A stretch of 64,000 bases of DNA from Aphrophora alni (lineage: Eukaryota; Arthropoda; Insecta; Hemiptera; Aphrophoridae): NCBI GenBank assembly GCA_963513935.1, contig OY740773.1, positions 97,821,291 to 97,885,290 on the forward strand. Direction: 5' to 3'. The notes under the pieces were generated by a model, which saw only the letters and a list, made by a program, of their open reading frames with translations, did not search any database and was not told the origin of the DNA. Of the stretch, positions 9,500 through 21,202 are shown one piece after another. Each line of letters opens with the position of its first letter. Position 1 is the first letter of the stretch. A program made the position numbers and the translations under genes.

Positions 9500-10660
9500 A
9501 AATTATAAAATAAAAAAGCCGACGTGAGAAGACTGACAGATGTGAAAAATCAAAATTCAGTTTTATGAAATGTACGCAAAAGAAAAAATGGTATTGGAAG
9601 GAAATAATAATGAAAATAAACAAATGTTTAGATTTTTGTAAATAAACAAATTTGCTTATAACACAAATATTTCTTTTTGTATTTAAAAAAACATGTTATT
9701 AAAACACAGATTAACAGCCCTATTCTGCCATCAATCACAAATCATATCACCGTCACTATTACATTTGAAGTATTGGACGTAATCAGCTGTTTTAATTGTG
9801 CATTGTTAGGTTGGTTGCTATGGTAACTTAATTCGTATAGCAACCAATACAACAATGCAGACTGTTTCACACTGGTCTATGCGAGGCTTAACTTATCTTT
9901 GTGCGCTGAAAAACTCCTTCGCGCCCACTCACAGAGGTGTGGATGGTGTCATTGGAAAGCTTAGGGTCTCAGGATCATTGGTGTACATAGATTGTGACCG
10001 TGTAACCTAACCCACGTTCACAAGGGGATTTTAACCTGGTTTTTGGAATGGTTTATCCTGGATAAAGTTGACAGAATCTGTTTTTAACCACGGACAACTT
10101 TAAGTTTCATTCTCCCAACAGAGTCATAGACGGCAGAGAACAAAGCAAACTGCTCCCTGGCAGCAAAGCTTGCTTCACTAAGAACTTTGTATAAAAAGAA
10201 GTAATCTAAACCATCTAAAAAGTGATCTCTTACAGACAAACAAAAATAAATTTAAAAAAACTAAAATACTAACTGAAGACATCGACCGATTCAAATGTAC
10301 AAATTTCTGACTTAAAATGTACCTGTTAAATGTGCAAATACAAATATAAATTAATTTACAAAATGGTTATATGCAATTTTAAATATTTCTCTAATTTATT
10401 ACCATATTATATTTTATTATTGTAGTTACGAATTTTGAAACATTATTTTGTTGTACAAAAGAATTTGTGTTTGTTTTATTTGTACAACATGGAATTCTAT
10501 CAAATAGGCTACCATCGGTAATCAGTATAAACAATTATTTTGTTATGTTTGATTAATTATTTCAATTAATTTGTTATTAGAGTCATTGAAAAAAAAACAA
10601 TCTTATTTGAGAAGCTTATTTGTGGGAGCAATGGATTTAATTTTCTATTTTTACTACAAT
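9500..10660. other. No gene seen; one strong hairpin inside
   Basis: A+T-rich. A somewhat more G+C-rich stretch at 9890-10190 has no open frame or splice pair I can defend. 10455-10535 resembles 49080-49160, a further low-copy repeat. Confidence 0.4.
9799..9856. repeat. Hairpin containing X-box-like palindrome
   Basis: TGCATTGTTAGGTTGGTTGCTAT pairs with ATAGCAACCAATACAACAATGCA around a 12-base loop. The left arm includes GTTGCTATGGTAAC (9814-9827), which fits the RFX X-box consensus. Hairpin symmetry alone could explain the match. Confidence 0.5.
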
Positions 10661-10673
10661 CTATAAAAATATT

Positions 10674-10826
10674 GGGTCTGTTCAAGAAGAGGACATCAAA
10701 TTCATATTGGGCTCCAGTACAATAAAGTGTGTATTTATATATTATGTTTATATTATTAAGTTTGTTAGGTTAGGTTATGTTAGAAAACCTAGGTTTTGAG
10801 TGGCGGTCCTCTTTTTGAACAGACCT
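10674..10826. mobile_element. hAT-type MITE, 153 bp, with 8-bp target duplication
   Basis: Inverted termini GGGTCTGTTCAAGAAGAGGAC and GTCCTCTTTTTGAACAGACCT, flanked on both sides by AAAATATT (10666-10673 and 10827-10834). An exact 8-bp duplication is the hAT signature. No coding capacity. Confidence 0.75.
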
Positions 10827-10834
10827 AAAATATT

Positions 10835-11660
10835 TAATTTTTTTTTTTTTTAAATACGAAATGCAAAAATGAGATAGGCGACTTCTAGAGATTATTTTAT
10901 CTAGTTTTTATTAATACACAAATATGTTTTATACAATTGTTTGTAGATTTTGGTATATTTCTCAAATTTGTTTGTATTTCATAAACTTCATAAATTATTA
11001 TATTCTGAAATAGAGTAAAATTTGTCCTATTATTCGGGGATATTATCAGGGGATATCAGATAAAGAGTGTCAAATTATTCGCGACGTTAGTGTTTTGGTA
11101 AACTTATAAATCTAAAAAAGAACAATGAACAATCAAATTTTAAAAAAATTATAACGTTATCAACATTCCCATATTTCTTTCATGTATATTGTATACTTTT
11201 AATCGGCGATGTTTCTTCCATGTAGGATCATCCAACAGTTTCAAAAAAAAAAAAGTATTTTATAAAGTGAATAGTACATGCTGTAAACATTACATTGTTA
11301 GAGTCTCAATGTTCTCAAGTGGACATCGATAGGCATTGCGTTCAATAGCTATAATATATGAGTTGTGATAGAATCGATTGTTTATATAGTGAATAATACA
11401 CAAGATATTGAGGAATTTACAATATGGACAATGAAGCCGAATTCGACTATATGTTATGACTTTTTTGTTCGTTTTGTAGTAGACTATATAATCCGAAAAT
11501 GAATAGGCATTTTACCTTTTTTTGGGAGGAAACTCTCTATATAAAAAACAAGCAAAAATATATGATGTTTTTGTGTGAAGTTTTCATGAAATACATTGTA
11601 TCGGGTTTATTTTAAATTCTACATATAATAATACTTTATTTCTACAATTATTAACCCGTT
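10835..11660. other. No gene seen
   Basis: A+T-rich, no supported feature. Confidence 0.4.
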
Positions 11661-11663
11661 TCA

Positions 11664-11892
11664 AATAATTACTTAAATAAACACTTTATAACTTATTTAT
11701 CACATCAACGTGTGCTGTTGAAAGTTTACAATACACTAGCTGTCACCACGCATACGTTCTGCGCATTCTTTTTGAGCAACAATGTTAACTTAACCTTAAA
11801 TTTAGATTTGAGTTGATTTGAGATTAGAAAACTTTCAACAGTATAAGTTGATGTGATAGGAAACAAGTTAGTTAAGTTTATTTAAATTATTA
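11664..11892. mobile_element. Palindromic MITE, about 230 bp
   Basis: Left arm AAATAAAC...ATCACATCAAC...CTGTTGAAAGTTT is inverted at 11836-11888 (AAACTTTCAACAG...GTTGATGTGAT...GTTTATTT). Arms about 55 bp with indels; no coding capacity. Confidence 0.6.
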
Positions 11893-13100
11893 ATTGTTAT
11901 CCGAGTAGAAACGTGTTTCTGGTAAAATGTTTAGATTTGAGGCACGTAATTTGTACGAGAGACTGACAATGACTTGGAAAACTGCTGAGGTCTCCTAAAC
12001 TTGAAAATATTACATTTTGTTCTTTGACGTTTATTCTGTGTAAAGAACTAATGACGATTACAAAGTATATATTTTATGATTGTAATTTTTAAGCACCAGA
12101 TATTCTTGTCAGAGCTGAAAATATATTATTGGCCTTATAAAAAAAGTTGAGATAGGTACATCAATTAAAAATAGTACAAGCGCATGATCATACTTATCCA
12201 ATATTAAATATAAGTGTTTCCTCTAAGCACTACCATTGAATTTATATCTAAATAAAAGTACCATAGTATACTATACATGTAATGTGAGACGCAATATGTG
12301 GGTTGAACAGTTGTTGGTTTTGGTGGGTTCAGTTCAGAATTCGCTAGTGTGGAAGAATATTAAGTGTGACCACAGTCGGTTCTTGGTGAAATTCCACGAT
12401 AAGTTAACAAATAATACTCCCTAGTAAATTTCATAAAACACAGTATTATTATTTGTTATCTTAGTGTGGAAGGAGTCTAGTTGTAATTTTGAATGTTTCT
12501 TGATGTTTGAATTTTGTGTATTATTCAATGTTAAACAAACTTCTTTCGATTGTTATTTCACGGGTTGCTGGTTTTTTATTATGTTTTGTTTAAATGACCA
12601 AGTTTGTGAATCGTATATAATTGATGAAAAGATGCAAGACTATTATTTTTATCTTCTTTGCAATAATTAACGTCTTTGTTTTTTTAGGAAGAACTTTAAG
12701 GCCCAATACTTTCGCTACTTAATCCCGCATCTTCTTTTGACTTCCTTTTCTGTTCTGTCTTTAAAGGAGATAAGTTGTCCCAGATGTAAGACCTCGTCGG
12801 CACATTTTAATTTGAATTTGCATACGGGTGACCAGCGACCTAACCCCTCCTTTACTCCGAACACCATCACCTTTAATCACTTCTGCAAACCGATTTACCA
12901 AGAATTTAATTTCAGTTATGATTTTGAAACACGTACAATGTCATCAGAGAAACACAAATGGTGGAAGTAACAAGTACCCTAGATGTTGAAACAATGATTT
13001 TTCTATTGTAACTGTTTGAAAATATATTGCAGGGCTGCGTTGAAAAATAACACAGAAAGTGGATCGCCTGTTGTATGAATAAAATAGTAAATGCTACACA
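11893..13100. other. No convincing gene
   Basis: Short frames at 12236-12424, 12464-12670 and 12737-12970 (plus) show no domain, no good splice context and A+T-driven composition. I do not annotate them as genes. Confidence 0.4.
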
Positions 13101-13153
13101 TTTTTAATGGGGTTTCATTAAACATCGAACATTATAATATGTCCCGCCTTTAC

Positions 13154-13258
13154 CTGCCGACCTCTCTGCGCTATGAACTCAAATTTACACAACAGCTGAT
13201 TCCTAATGTACTCGTTCGAATTTGGCAAGACACTGAATTCATGTAGGGCGTCTGCCAT
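13154..13258 (-). CDS. Candidate first coding exon, unknown protein
   Basis: I do not recognise the protein. On the minus strand an ATG at 13258 in good context (TAGTATGGCAG) opens 35 codons, starting MADALHEFSVLPNSNEY and ending FEFIAQRGRQ, then CAG|GTAAAG, a good 5' splice site in phase 0. The exon is richer in G+C than its surroundings, and the product has a balanced, charged, globular composition without signal peptide or membrane segment. In-frame upstream codons back to 13333 are also open, so the true start could be earlier. No second exon is identifiable; it would lie below 13150 on the minus strand, among repeats. Could be a chance frame. Confidence 0.4.
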
Positions 13259-13550
13259 ACTACAAATGATAGTCACAGAACCAAAATGACTGTTTAATGA
13301 AAACATTATGTGTTTTGATCTGAAATGACTCATCGAAATCTATAGATCTATCTGAATACATTTTATACGATTTTAAAGTTGTAAAGTCCTTTTAAAAACA
13401 TACGATTTAAACGCATAACATAAATATTTGTATTTGTATGTAAAAAAGTATTTTGAAACTTGTAAAATAATTTATAAAATTTAAAATAAAGATTGTATAT
13501 TTACGTAAAATTGAGTTTAGTGCCAACCCAGCTGACGGTCATTAAATATG

Positions 13551-13791
13551 CCCTCAGGGCACGTATAGTGTGTACAGGTTGGCTATCTTGAGGGAGCAAA
13601 CCTGGATTTAAACCTTTTACCTTGGGGTAAATCCCTATCTTTAATTCTCTTGACTAGCTTTTGTTCTTTTCAGACCCTGTTGCTAAAGAGTATTTTCGAG
13701 GACTAGGGAACTTTATTTTATGTTCTATTAATTTTTTTTCTTATGTGCCGATGACCAAGAGATTTTTCGCATTTAAACAAAAGGAAAAAAA
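13551..13791 (-). mobile_element. SINE-A copy, tRNA-like part deleted
   Basis: From CCCTCAGGGCACGTATAGTG through CTTGACTAGCTTTTGTTC to TTTAAACAAAAGGAAAAAAA. Full body length, moderately diverged. Confidence 0.7.
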
Positions 13792-13830
13792 GATAATTAC
13801 CGAATGAGATGATTAATATCTTTAAACATA

Positions 13831-15091
13831 CGAGGGGCAGTCAAGAAGTAAGTTGCATATGTTTGTATTGCTCTTTGTTAAAGGTAAATTTTGATTACTG
13901 CTGTTGGTAACATTGTTTAAACTTCTGTAAAATCAGACGTACAATTTTTATGATCCCCATTGTTGACAAATACGAGTAATAATGTCACGTCACTACGAAG
14001 TTCCATCCATATTTTTACTCGCTTTCTTTGAGCTAAAAAGTGAAATCCCACGGAAATTCATCAGCAGTTAAATGAAGTTTACGGCGAAAAATTCCTCCCC
14101 CCCCCCCCAGTCCATTGCAATATGGTGCAAGTTGATTGAAATTGGCAACAGTGAAATTGAGTAGGTAAGGAAGGTCACTTCGGTCACGGATGGCAATTTT
14201 AAACGTGTTCAACAATTGATTCACGGAGGACGAAATCGCAACTGATATGAATATTACTCATAGAAGTGTGCACAGTATCATCTGTGAGCATCTGGAGTTT
14301 CGAGTAGTGTGCGCTAAACAACACAAAGAGAAACGTTTTCAATCGGGAAAAAAAGTAATTATATATATAACGGCTCTGCCGTTATTGCTTCGTAATGACA
14401 GGGAAAGCAATGAATTTTTAGACAGAATTGTAACTGGAGATGAACGCTGGGTCCATCATTTCACTCCTGAAACAAAACGTAGTTCACGAGAATGGAGTTT
14501 GTAATCTCCCCTTACAAAAAAGTTTCGACAGGTTACATCAGCAGGGAAAGTGATGTTGACACTTTTTTCGAGAATCAAGGTGAATGCATACTGATTTCAT
14601 GTCAAGGGGAACAACAATACAGCACCTTACTCTGAAACCATGAACATACTAAGAAAAGTAATTAAACACCCCCGCCCAGGAAATTTGTCAAAAGGTGTTT
14701 TTTCTCAATGAGAATACAACCCTTATTCTGTGTCACAGAGGCCTCTAAGGTAGAAGTTTAAATGGGGAGAGTGGGAATATCAACCGTATAGTTCAGACAT
14801 TGAGTCTTTTGTTAACCACGTGATCCAATGAAAGAAGCTCTTGCCAAAACCGCGATTCGAAAATAAAGTGAAAATGCAGTAAGAGATTGGTAGTCGGAAG
14901 TTGGTAGCAATTTTTTTAATGAAGGAGTTGAAAAACTTGTCACTCAATACGATAAATATCTTAATCGAATGGCGATTATGTAGAAAAGTAAAGTTTTATT
15001 TTGTATTTTCAGAATAAATAAGGAAATAATCTTAATTTTTACAAATTTTCATTTTTTAGGTTAGTGCAATTTACTGTTTGACTGTCCCTCG
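13831..15091 (+). mobile_element. Complete mariner element, 1261 bp, inactivated
   Basis: Inverted termini CGAGGGGCAGTCAAGAAGTAA at 13831 and, inverted from 15091, CGAGGGACAGTCAAACAGTAA. TA dinucleotides flank both ends (13829-13830 and 15092-15093), the target duplication of IS630-Tc1-mariner elements. Length is normal for mariner. The internal transposase is broken (separate entry). Confidence 0.85.
14020..14950 (+). pseudogene. mariner transposase, degenerate
   Basis: In the intact family this is a roughly 345-residue nuclear cut-and-paste transposase with a D,D34D catalytic triad. Here the longest open part (14247-14504) ends with IVTGDERWVHHFTPETKR, the diagnostic mariner block holding the first catalytic Asp, then SSREW and a premature stop. 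Downstream, about 14530-14600 reads VTSAGKVMLTLF; a further frame gives FLNENTTLILCHR where the family has LLHDNARPHTA, so the second Asp is replaced by Glu in an altered context; YSSDIESFVNH stands where YSPDLAPSDY is expected, so the third Asp is lost. A G/C run at 14096-14109 disrupts the N-terminal DNA-binding half. Clearly non-functional; the termini may still be usable in trans. Confidence 0.85.
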
Positions 15092-15093
15092 TA

Positions 15094-15571
15094 CAAACAG
15101 TAATTTCATACATTCGTTCGATATTTTCAAAAATAGGTATACAATTAATTTAATTGTTAACTATTGTATTTCTATCCATAACTCAAATGACACGAGTTCC
15201 GTCAACGTGACCAAGCAATCAACTCCTGCTCAATCTTTATGGCTGTTTTATTGGCGCCACAGTCTCTAACCAAAATAATTTAACGGGCAGTTTATTTTTT
15301 TATAGTTTGTATTAACGATTGCTCTCGTAAGTTGGGAGGGCCAAAAAAAAAAACGATAATCATAGTCAAGTAATCACCACAAAGGTTTTACAATAATCTT
15401 TAAGTTTTAATGCTTAATGAAAATGATAAATCATGTTAATAGATATGATTATGTTGTATAAGCATACGTGCCATACAAAGGGTAAACAAGAATTGTTTTA
15501 CTTTAGAAAGTTATAGAGTAGAAAATCCCCCGTCAACTATAAACATGTATCATTATTGGTGTGTACTTCAT
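15094..15571. other. No gene seen
   Basis: A+T-rich flank of the mariner insertion, no supported feature. Confidence 0.4.
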
Positions 15572-15621
15572 TGGGGCACATCTAGTGAGTGCGGGGTATC
15601 CATTGGTACCCTAGCTAGAGA
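15572..15621 (-). mobile_element. SINE-A terminal fragment
   Basis: Only GGGGCACATCTAGTGAGTGCGGGGTATCC...GGTACCCTAGCTAGA is present: the 3' end of the SINE, severely truncated. Confidence 0.5.
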
Positions 15622-16690
15622 GAAATAGCCTATAAAGAAATATTTATTTTCTTATAGTGCAGATATTTTAGGCTCCATTTTGAAATGGCAAGACAGTTTA
15701 TCAAGACTAGTAGTTTTCAGTTAAGAATTTTAACAATTTTGATTCCATTTGACTTGTGTTAAAAAAAAAATTCCTTGTAAAACTATCTCAACTATCCCCA
15801 GGTAAAACTGGGGGCATTATCTAGAATATTATATATTATATGTTAGTTATAGTTTAGTTATTGTAGCTCATATATCACTGAAGATGGCGAATTCGTCGTT
15901 GAAACGCGTTTGATTGAGAAAGGTAATATTGAGATCTTGTGTTCGAGTTTAAAACTATCATTAATAAGAATAATAGAAATATAGTCTTATTTATAAAGAC
16001 TGGATAGTTAATGGTTGAATTAAATGGCGAAATTTGCTGTTTAAAAATTTGAAGGGTTTGTAAGATACAGTTTTGATTCTTGGTATAAAACGTATCATAA
16101 AAAAATGTATGTATCAAATTTTAAAAATAATACAAAAAAGCCGATAGACTACAACAAAGCGTTTACGGACATTGAAACTTTTCCATTTTTTGATGACTCG
16201 AATCACTCCTCAAATTTAGGACACGTATTTTTGAAACAACCTATATATGAACACATTTAATTTGTCTTTAATTTTAATTTTTCCTTCTTTTGACGATTCA
16301 AATCGCTTCCTCTTAACAAATAAAACATCATTAGGTCTATTTATATTTATTACAAGTTGTGTTTTAATGGATAAACTTATCAATAATTTCACATTATACA
16401 GCAGTAAAAACAATGTCATTAAGTTTATGTTTTATGTTACTAATGTGTAATGGGCATTTTATGATAATACGACTTTACTATCTTCAAGAGAGGGCAGATA
16501 TTGCCTAATTTATATTTCAAAAAGTAATTATTTCCAATTATTCTATTACAACATAAATTTGGTCTGTAGTTATGTTTTACTTAATTTATATTTCTTTAAT
16601 AATACAGGTTACATAACTTAATGATCGATTAACTAAATATTATCTTCGATATTATTCGATATTATCATTCTATTACAAGACATTGTAGGC
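15622..16690. other. No gene seen apart from the hammerhead at 15878
   Basis: A+T-rich spacer; short opposed frames at 16216-16450 are composition artefacts. Confidence 0.4.
15878..15910 (+). ncRNA. Small hammerhead ribozyme motif (ACGCGT type)
   Basis: CTGAAGA, T, GGCGA, loop ATTCG, TCGTT, GAA, ACGCGT, T. Stem II pairs with two G-U wobbles. Stem I: ATCA directly before the core pairs with TGAT directly after the cleavage base (four pairs). Upstream TTATTGTAGCTCAT and downstream TCTTGTGTTCGAGTTT are shared with the 29872 copy. Confidence 0.65.
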
Positions 16691-17331
16691 TACAGGGTAA
16701 TTCAAAATGGGACGAAAATACTTTGGTAACTGATCTTGGAGTGAAAACAACAAAAAGTTTTCATATGAACGTATATCCGAAAACGGATAGTTTTCAAATA
16801 TCGACTATCGAAATAGTTGCAATTCTTTGGAATCAAATTCATGAATACATTTAGTGGTTTTTATACGTTTTTTATTTGGAAAATTGCATAAAAATATATC
16901 TCAGAATTGTATAGACAATAATAACCGAGAAAACTGTTGTAAAATACAAAAATGGAAATTGAAAAACACTTCTTTTAGGTTTGGCGTAAAGAAACCTTGT
17001 TAAATGGCTAATAAACGAATAAATCCTTTTTTAAAAAATTGAACAATAGTAGAAAATAGTAGAGAAAACAATCCAGTAGAGAATTTAATTGTGAGAAAAT
17101 TGATGTAAATAAAAGTCAATAAAAAACAAATTCAAGTCACAGAAATGTTGTTGTTTATGAAGGCACATTATGAAGATTTTTCTTCTGTTTTTTGTTAAAA
17201 GGCTATTAAAGGGATAAAGCCTTTGAACAAAACCTGTAGAGAAGTTAATTGTGAGACAATTTATGTAAATAAAATCAATAGAAAACAAATTCAAGTCACA
17301 GAAATGTTGTTGTTTATGAATACACATTATG

Positions 17332-17363
<32 letters not shown>

Positions 17364-19375
17364 GTTAAAAGGCTATTAAAGGGATAAAGCCTTTGAATCA
17401 AACTTGAGAGAATTGTGAGAAAATTGATGTAAACATAGTCAATAGAAAACAAATTCAAGTCACAGAAATGTTGTTGTTTATGTAGAAAAGTATTATTAAG
17501 GTTTTTTGTTCTATTTAAAATAACTTGTTTTTGATATTCATGAACATCACAACATGTTGGTCCGTTTTGTTTTTAATTAAATGGACATTTGTGTAATTTT
17601 ATCTAAAATAAAGTTGATAGAAAACATAGACAAGTTATAAAAGTTTTATTATTTATTTTTTTATACCAAAACTACACGTTACAACTTTTAACAGAACAAA
17701 AATATTCATAATACTTTTTTTCATAAACAACTACATATCCGTAACTTATAATTGTTTTCTATTGACGTTATTTACATAAATTGTCTCAGAATTAAATTAT
17801 CTACAGGTTTTTTTCAATTTGTTCAAAGGGTTTATGCGTTTATTAGCAATTTAATAAAGTTATTTTAAGCCAAAAGTTAAAACAGTGCAAATTAGTTTTG
17901 GTATTTTGTATAGATTATTTACATAAATTTTATGAGAATTAAATTCTCTACGAGTTCTTTTCAAAGCTTTTATGCGCTTATTAGCTATTTAACAAAGTTA
18001 TTTTATGCAAATCTGAAAAGTATGTTTTCGATTACAACTTATATTTTACACAAATTTCTGAGAATTTACCAGGATTTATGGAACCTATTTTAATCAATTT
18101 TCCATATCATAAACAATAAAACGACTAAATTGTTTTCCAAAGTTTTGCTGTGTAATTTTGAATCACACTGTATGCTAACAAACTATTGGCTATAAACTAT
18201 GGGAATTATTGTTAAATTGTATGTTTTATTGGCATAATCGAACAAATATACAAATAAAGGGGTTGAAAAATTTTTAAATGTGATTTTGTTAAGATATAAA
18301 GAAAATTATAAAATTTTACATCCCTAACTTTATTAATTTTGGGAATCTACCCTCTGGGGTTGGGCAACGTTTTTGGGCATCATTTCAGTTTGGATGATGA
18401 ACATTTCTTTTTTTTTTTTTTAAAGTCATCGTTTCCTTATTAAAATTTAAGACTTACTCCGCCATCCCATCCCTTGAACAACGTGGGCTCACAGACGCAC
18501 CTCTTTAGTACAAAGAAGATCACCGCAAACCGAGTTTAGCTATTTTAATAATAAAGTTAAAGGGGTGCATGTTTCTTTTTAGCCATCCTAAATATATATT
18601 GTTATACTATAAGTTAGTAGCCAAGCATAGGCTTAGAGTTATGATGGAAGATGTAACAATGGACCAGTGTAAATATAAAACAAGAAGCCTGGAAAACCGG
18701 AAGATTTTCAAACTTTCTCTTCCAAAAATTTACATTTTGATAACGCCGAATACCAAAATGTATTAATGAGTTTTCTAACGCCGAATAGAAATGTGTTTTT
18801 ACGTATTAACATATTTATTTGCACATGGCTTTAGTAGTTTTTGTTTGGTTTGGTTTGACGTTTTCAAATTTCGGAATCTCCAATCTAAAACTAATGCATA
18901 CAAAGGTCTATAATTTAAAAAATCGGAGATAAAATAATCAGAATCAAAAAAATGTTGTGTTTTTAGGCTAATCTGTGATGTTTTGGACAATTATAAAGAA
19001 ATTTTAAATGTTTAGTTTGTTGTTGATAATTCAGTTTGAGTTACAGACAAAATTTAAACGGATTTTTTTTGGCATTAAAAGATAAACGTTTTGGTTTTTT
19101 GTAACGTTTTCGAAATATTCGATGTTAAATATTTTAATGAACCGCATTTTGAAAATATACATAATAATTTTTTTTTTGTTCACTTATAAAATGTACCGGT
19201 AACTTAAAAAAATCTGAACTCTGTATTTAGATAAGATAGATCCATCTTTAATATTTTTTTGTAAAACAAACTGGCGGTAGATGGGATATAGTTTTTTCGG
19301 ACCCAATGTTTACCACTTTTGATATAAATCCGTTTCTTTTTGAATCACCCTGTATATGCTATTTCCTGTAACCAC
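16691..19375. mobile_element. Candidate palindromic element E2 with internal expansion (limits uncertain)
   Basis: Left tip ACAGGGTAATTCAAAATGGGAC (16693). Two possible right tips: TTTTGAATCACACTGTATGC near 18173 and TTTTTGAATCACCCTGTATATGC near 19375. Both give ACAG(G/T)GTGATTCAAAA when inverted, so two overlapping or nested elements are possible. Internal sequence is A+T-rich repeats. Confidence 0.45.
17085..17520. repeat. About 160-bp tandem repeat, about 2.7 copies
   Basis: Unit includes GGCTATTAAAGGGATAAAGCC, AATTGTGAGA, and TTCAAGTCACAGAAATGTTG; the last block recurs at 17131, 17290 and 17453. A poly-T run (17338-17363) sits in the second unit. Apparent frames across it are repeat artefacts. 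Confidence 0.75.
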
Positions 19376-19379
19376 ATCT

Positions 19380-19920
19380 ATTATACCGTGTGTCCCTAAA
19401 AAAGTGAACAGGTTACTCATTTTCAGATTATATACATCAAAACAAACAAAAAATGACTAATAACATATAGTCGAATATTGAGTTCAGATTTGGTATAATC
19501 TTAATTTATAATGGCTATTGATTTGTTCATCTCACATCTCACAAAAATTACTTTTAAAACTTATACGCTACGCATTTCTTGTGTTAAATTAAGTTGTATC
19601 CGTCATACAAAAAACTATAATATATTATTACGCACTGCAATTTAATTTAAAATCCAAATATGCGCCAACGTATTAATTTTTCGTCAAATAAACAAACATA
19701 TTCCTAATCAGAATAACTTCTAGTTTTATTTGATATCCCCACACATATTATTTTTCAAAAAAATGTCCAAGTCGATAGTTTTAGCCAAAGGTTCTTTTTT
19801 TGTTACCGCTATATTTTTGATATATGTGGGACAAAACAGAGAATGCAAAGTTTGAAATATAGGCTATAGGATTTATGGTATTGCCGGGTTGTGATTAACA
19901 GACAGATAAACGCGAGAAAT
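19380..19920 (+). repeat. Repeat D copy
   Basis: Shares with 59180-59675 the ordered blocks CATCTCACAAAA, ATACAAAAAACTATAATAT, CGCACTGCAATTT, TCAGAATAACTTCTAGTTTTATT, CACACATATT and ACAATAC/ACAAAACAGAGAATGCAAAG, ending near GACAGATAAACG. Interspersed repeat without coding capacity. Confidence 0.65.
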
Positions 19921-20615
19921 TAAGAGTTCTTCATTTTACCTACGGAAATAAAGACTATATAAATTGATAACAAAAGATATTAAAGTAAATTGTTTGGATG
20001 TGAATAAATTTAAAATGTAAATTTATTTATATATAGTTATACATAAACATAATAAAAACTAGTAGCCTATTTCAGAAGGGGGGGGGGGGGAGATACAAAG
20101 AACTTTATCTTTAAAAATTCAATGTTTAAAAAAAAACACAAAAAATATTTCATTATAAGAAATATATTTCCTGAAATGTATATGTAAAATTTGTTATAAT
20201 TGGTAATTGTTATATATATATTAATTTTTTTTACAGCATAGACTCTTAATGTATTCATGTGAATGTGAGAAAGTTTGTGCAATATTTGTACAATATGGTA
20301 TTAGTAAATTTAACTTCTTGCTTATGCAACACACAAAATCTATCATTAATTGTAGTATGTTATCCTAACCTATTTTTTCATTGTGTTTTCTGCTGATAGT
20401 ATTGTACTTAACTAACATGTTTTAATATTAGCTTTACGTATTAACATTTGCATTTTAAATGGGATTTTTTCATTCAATTTTTTGAATAAAAATCCCATTT
20501 TTCTATTCAGCTAATAAAAAAAACGTACAATTTGTCTCAACTTTAAGATATTAAGACTACGAAACTGTAGGTTAAACAGTTCCTTCACAATTTTGAAACA
20601 ATGAGAAAAGAAAAT
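19921..20615. other. No gene seen; G-run and hairpin only
   Basis: A run of G at 20079-20090. The fragment GAATGTGAGAAAGTTTGTGC near 20262 matches the minisatellite at 60815-61080. Confidence 0.4.
20457..20502. repeat. Near-perfect hairpin
   Basis: AAATGGGATTTTTTCATTCAA against TTGAATAAAAATCCCATTT around a short T loop, about 19 pairs with a two-base slip. Flanks show no transposon-like duplication. Confidence 0.5.
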
Positions 20616-21202
20616 CTACAGGGTGTTTCTGTAATACGCGGAGATAATTCAGGGGGTGGTTATATGGGTCAAAATATTAAAAAAAGTTCCTATAAACTTA
20701 TGCCAGGAAACGTTTATTTTACCATCTATCCGCCATTTTCTTTTTTTACTAAATAATTACAATCTCTAGAACAGCGCAACCGATTGAGTTGATATTTTCA
20801 CGGTAGTTATCAATGTAAAAACAGAGTTTGAAAAAAAATAATCAACTTGTTCCAATAATCCGTTTAAAAATGACGGGCACCCTAATATTTTTAATGAAAA
20901 TAACTCGTTTTAAAGTTAATAAAAATCTTTTAATGGACGCGATTTTAAAACGAATTATTGGAACAAATCGATTATTTACATTGTCTTAACAAAAGTCTTT
21001 ACATAGAATACTATCGTGCAAAATTTCAATTCAATCGGTTACGCCGTTCTGGAGATATAAATTATTTAGTAAAAAAATAATTGTAGATATCTGGTGAAAG
21101 AAGCGTTATTGGACATATGTTTATAGAAACTTTTGTCTTTATTTTGACCCATATAACCACCCCCTGAATTATCTCCGCGTATTTCAGAAACAACCCTGTA
21201 TA
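20616..21202. mobile_element. Palindromic non-autonomous DNA element E3, about 585 bp
   Basis: Termini ACAGGGTGTTTCTGTAATACGC (20618) and, inverted from 21201, ACAGGGTTGTTTCTGAAATACG. Both continue GGAGATAATTCAGGGGGTGG and TTATATGGGTCAAAAT. Arms extend further with substitutions (GGAACAA..GATTATTT blocks). No transposase. Confidence 0.75.

Noticed and set aside
12737..12970. 77-codon frame with a CPRC motif
   Set aside because: Only one Cys pair, no partner ligands, no splice sites, composition like random A+T-rich DNA.
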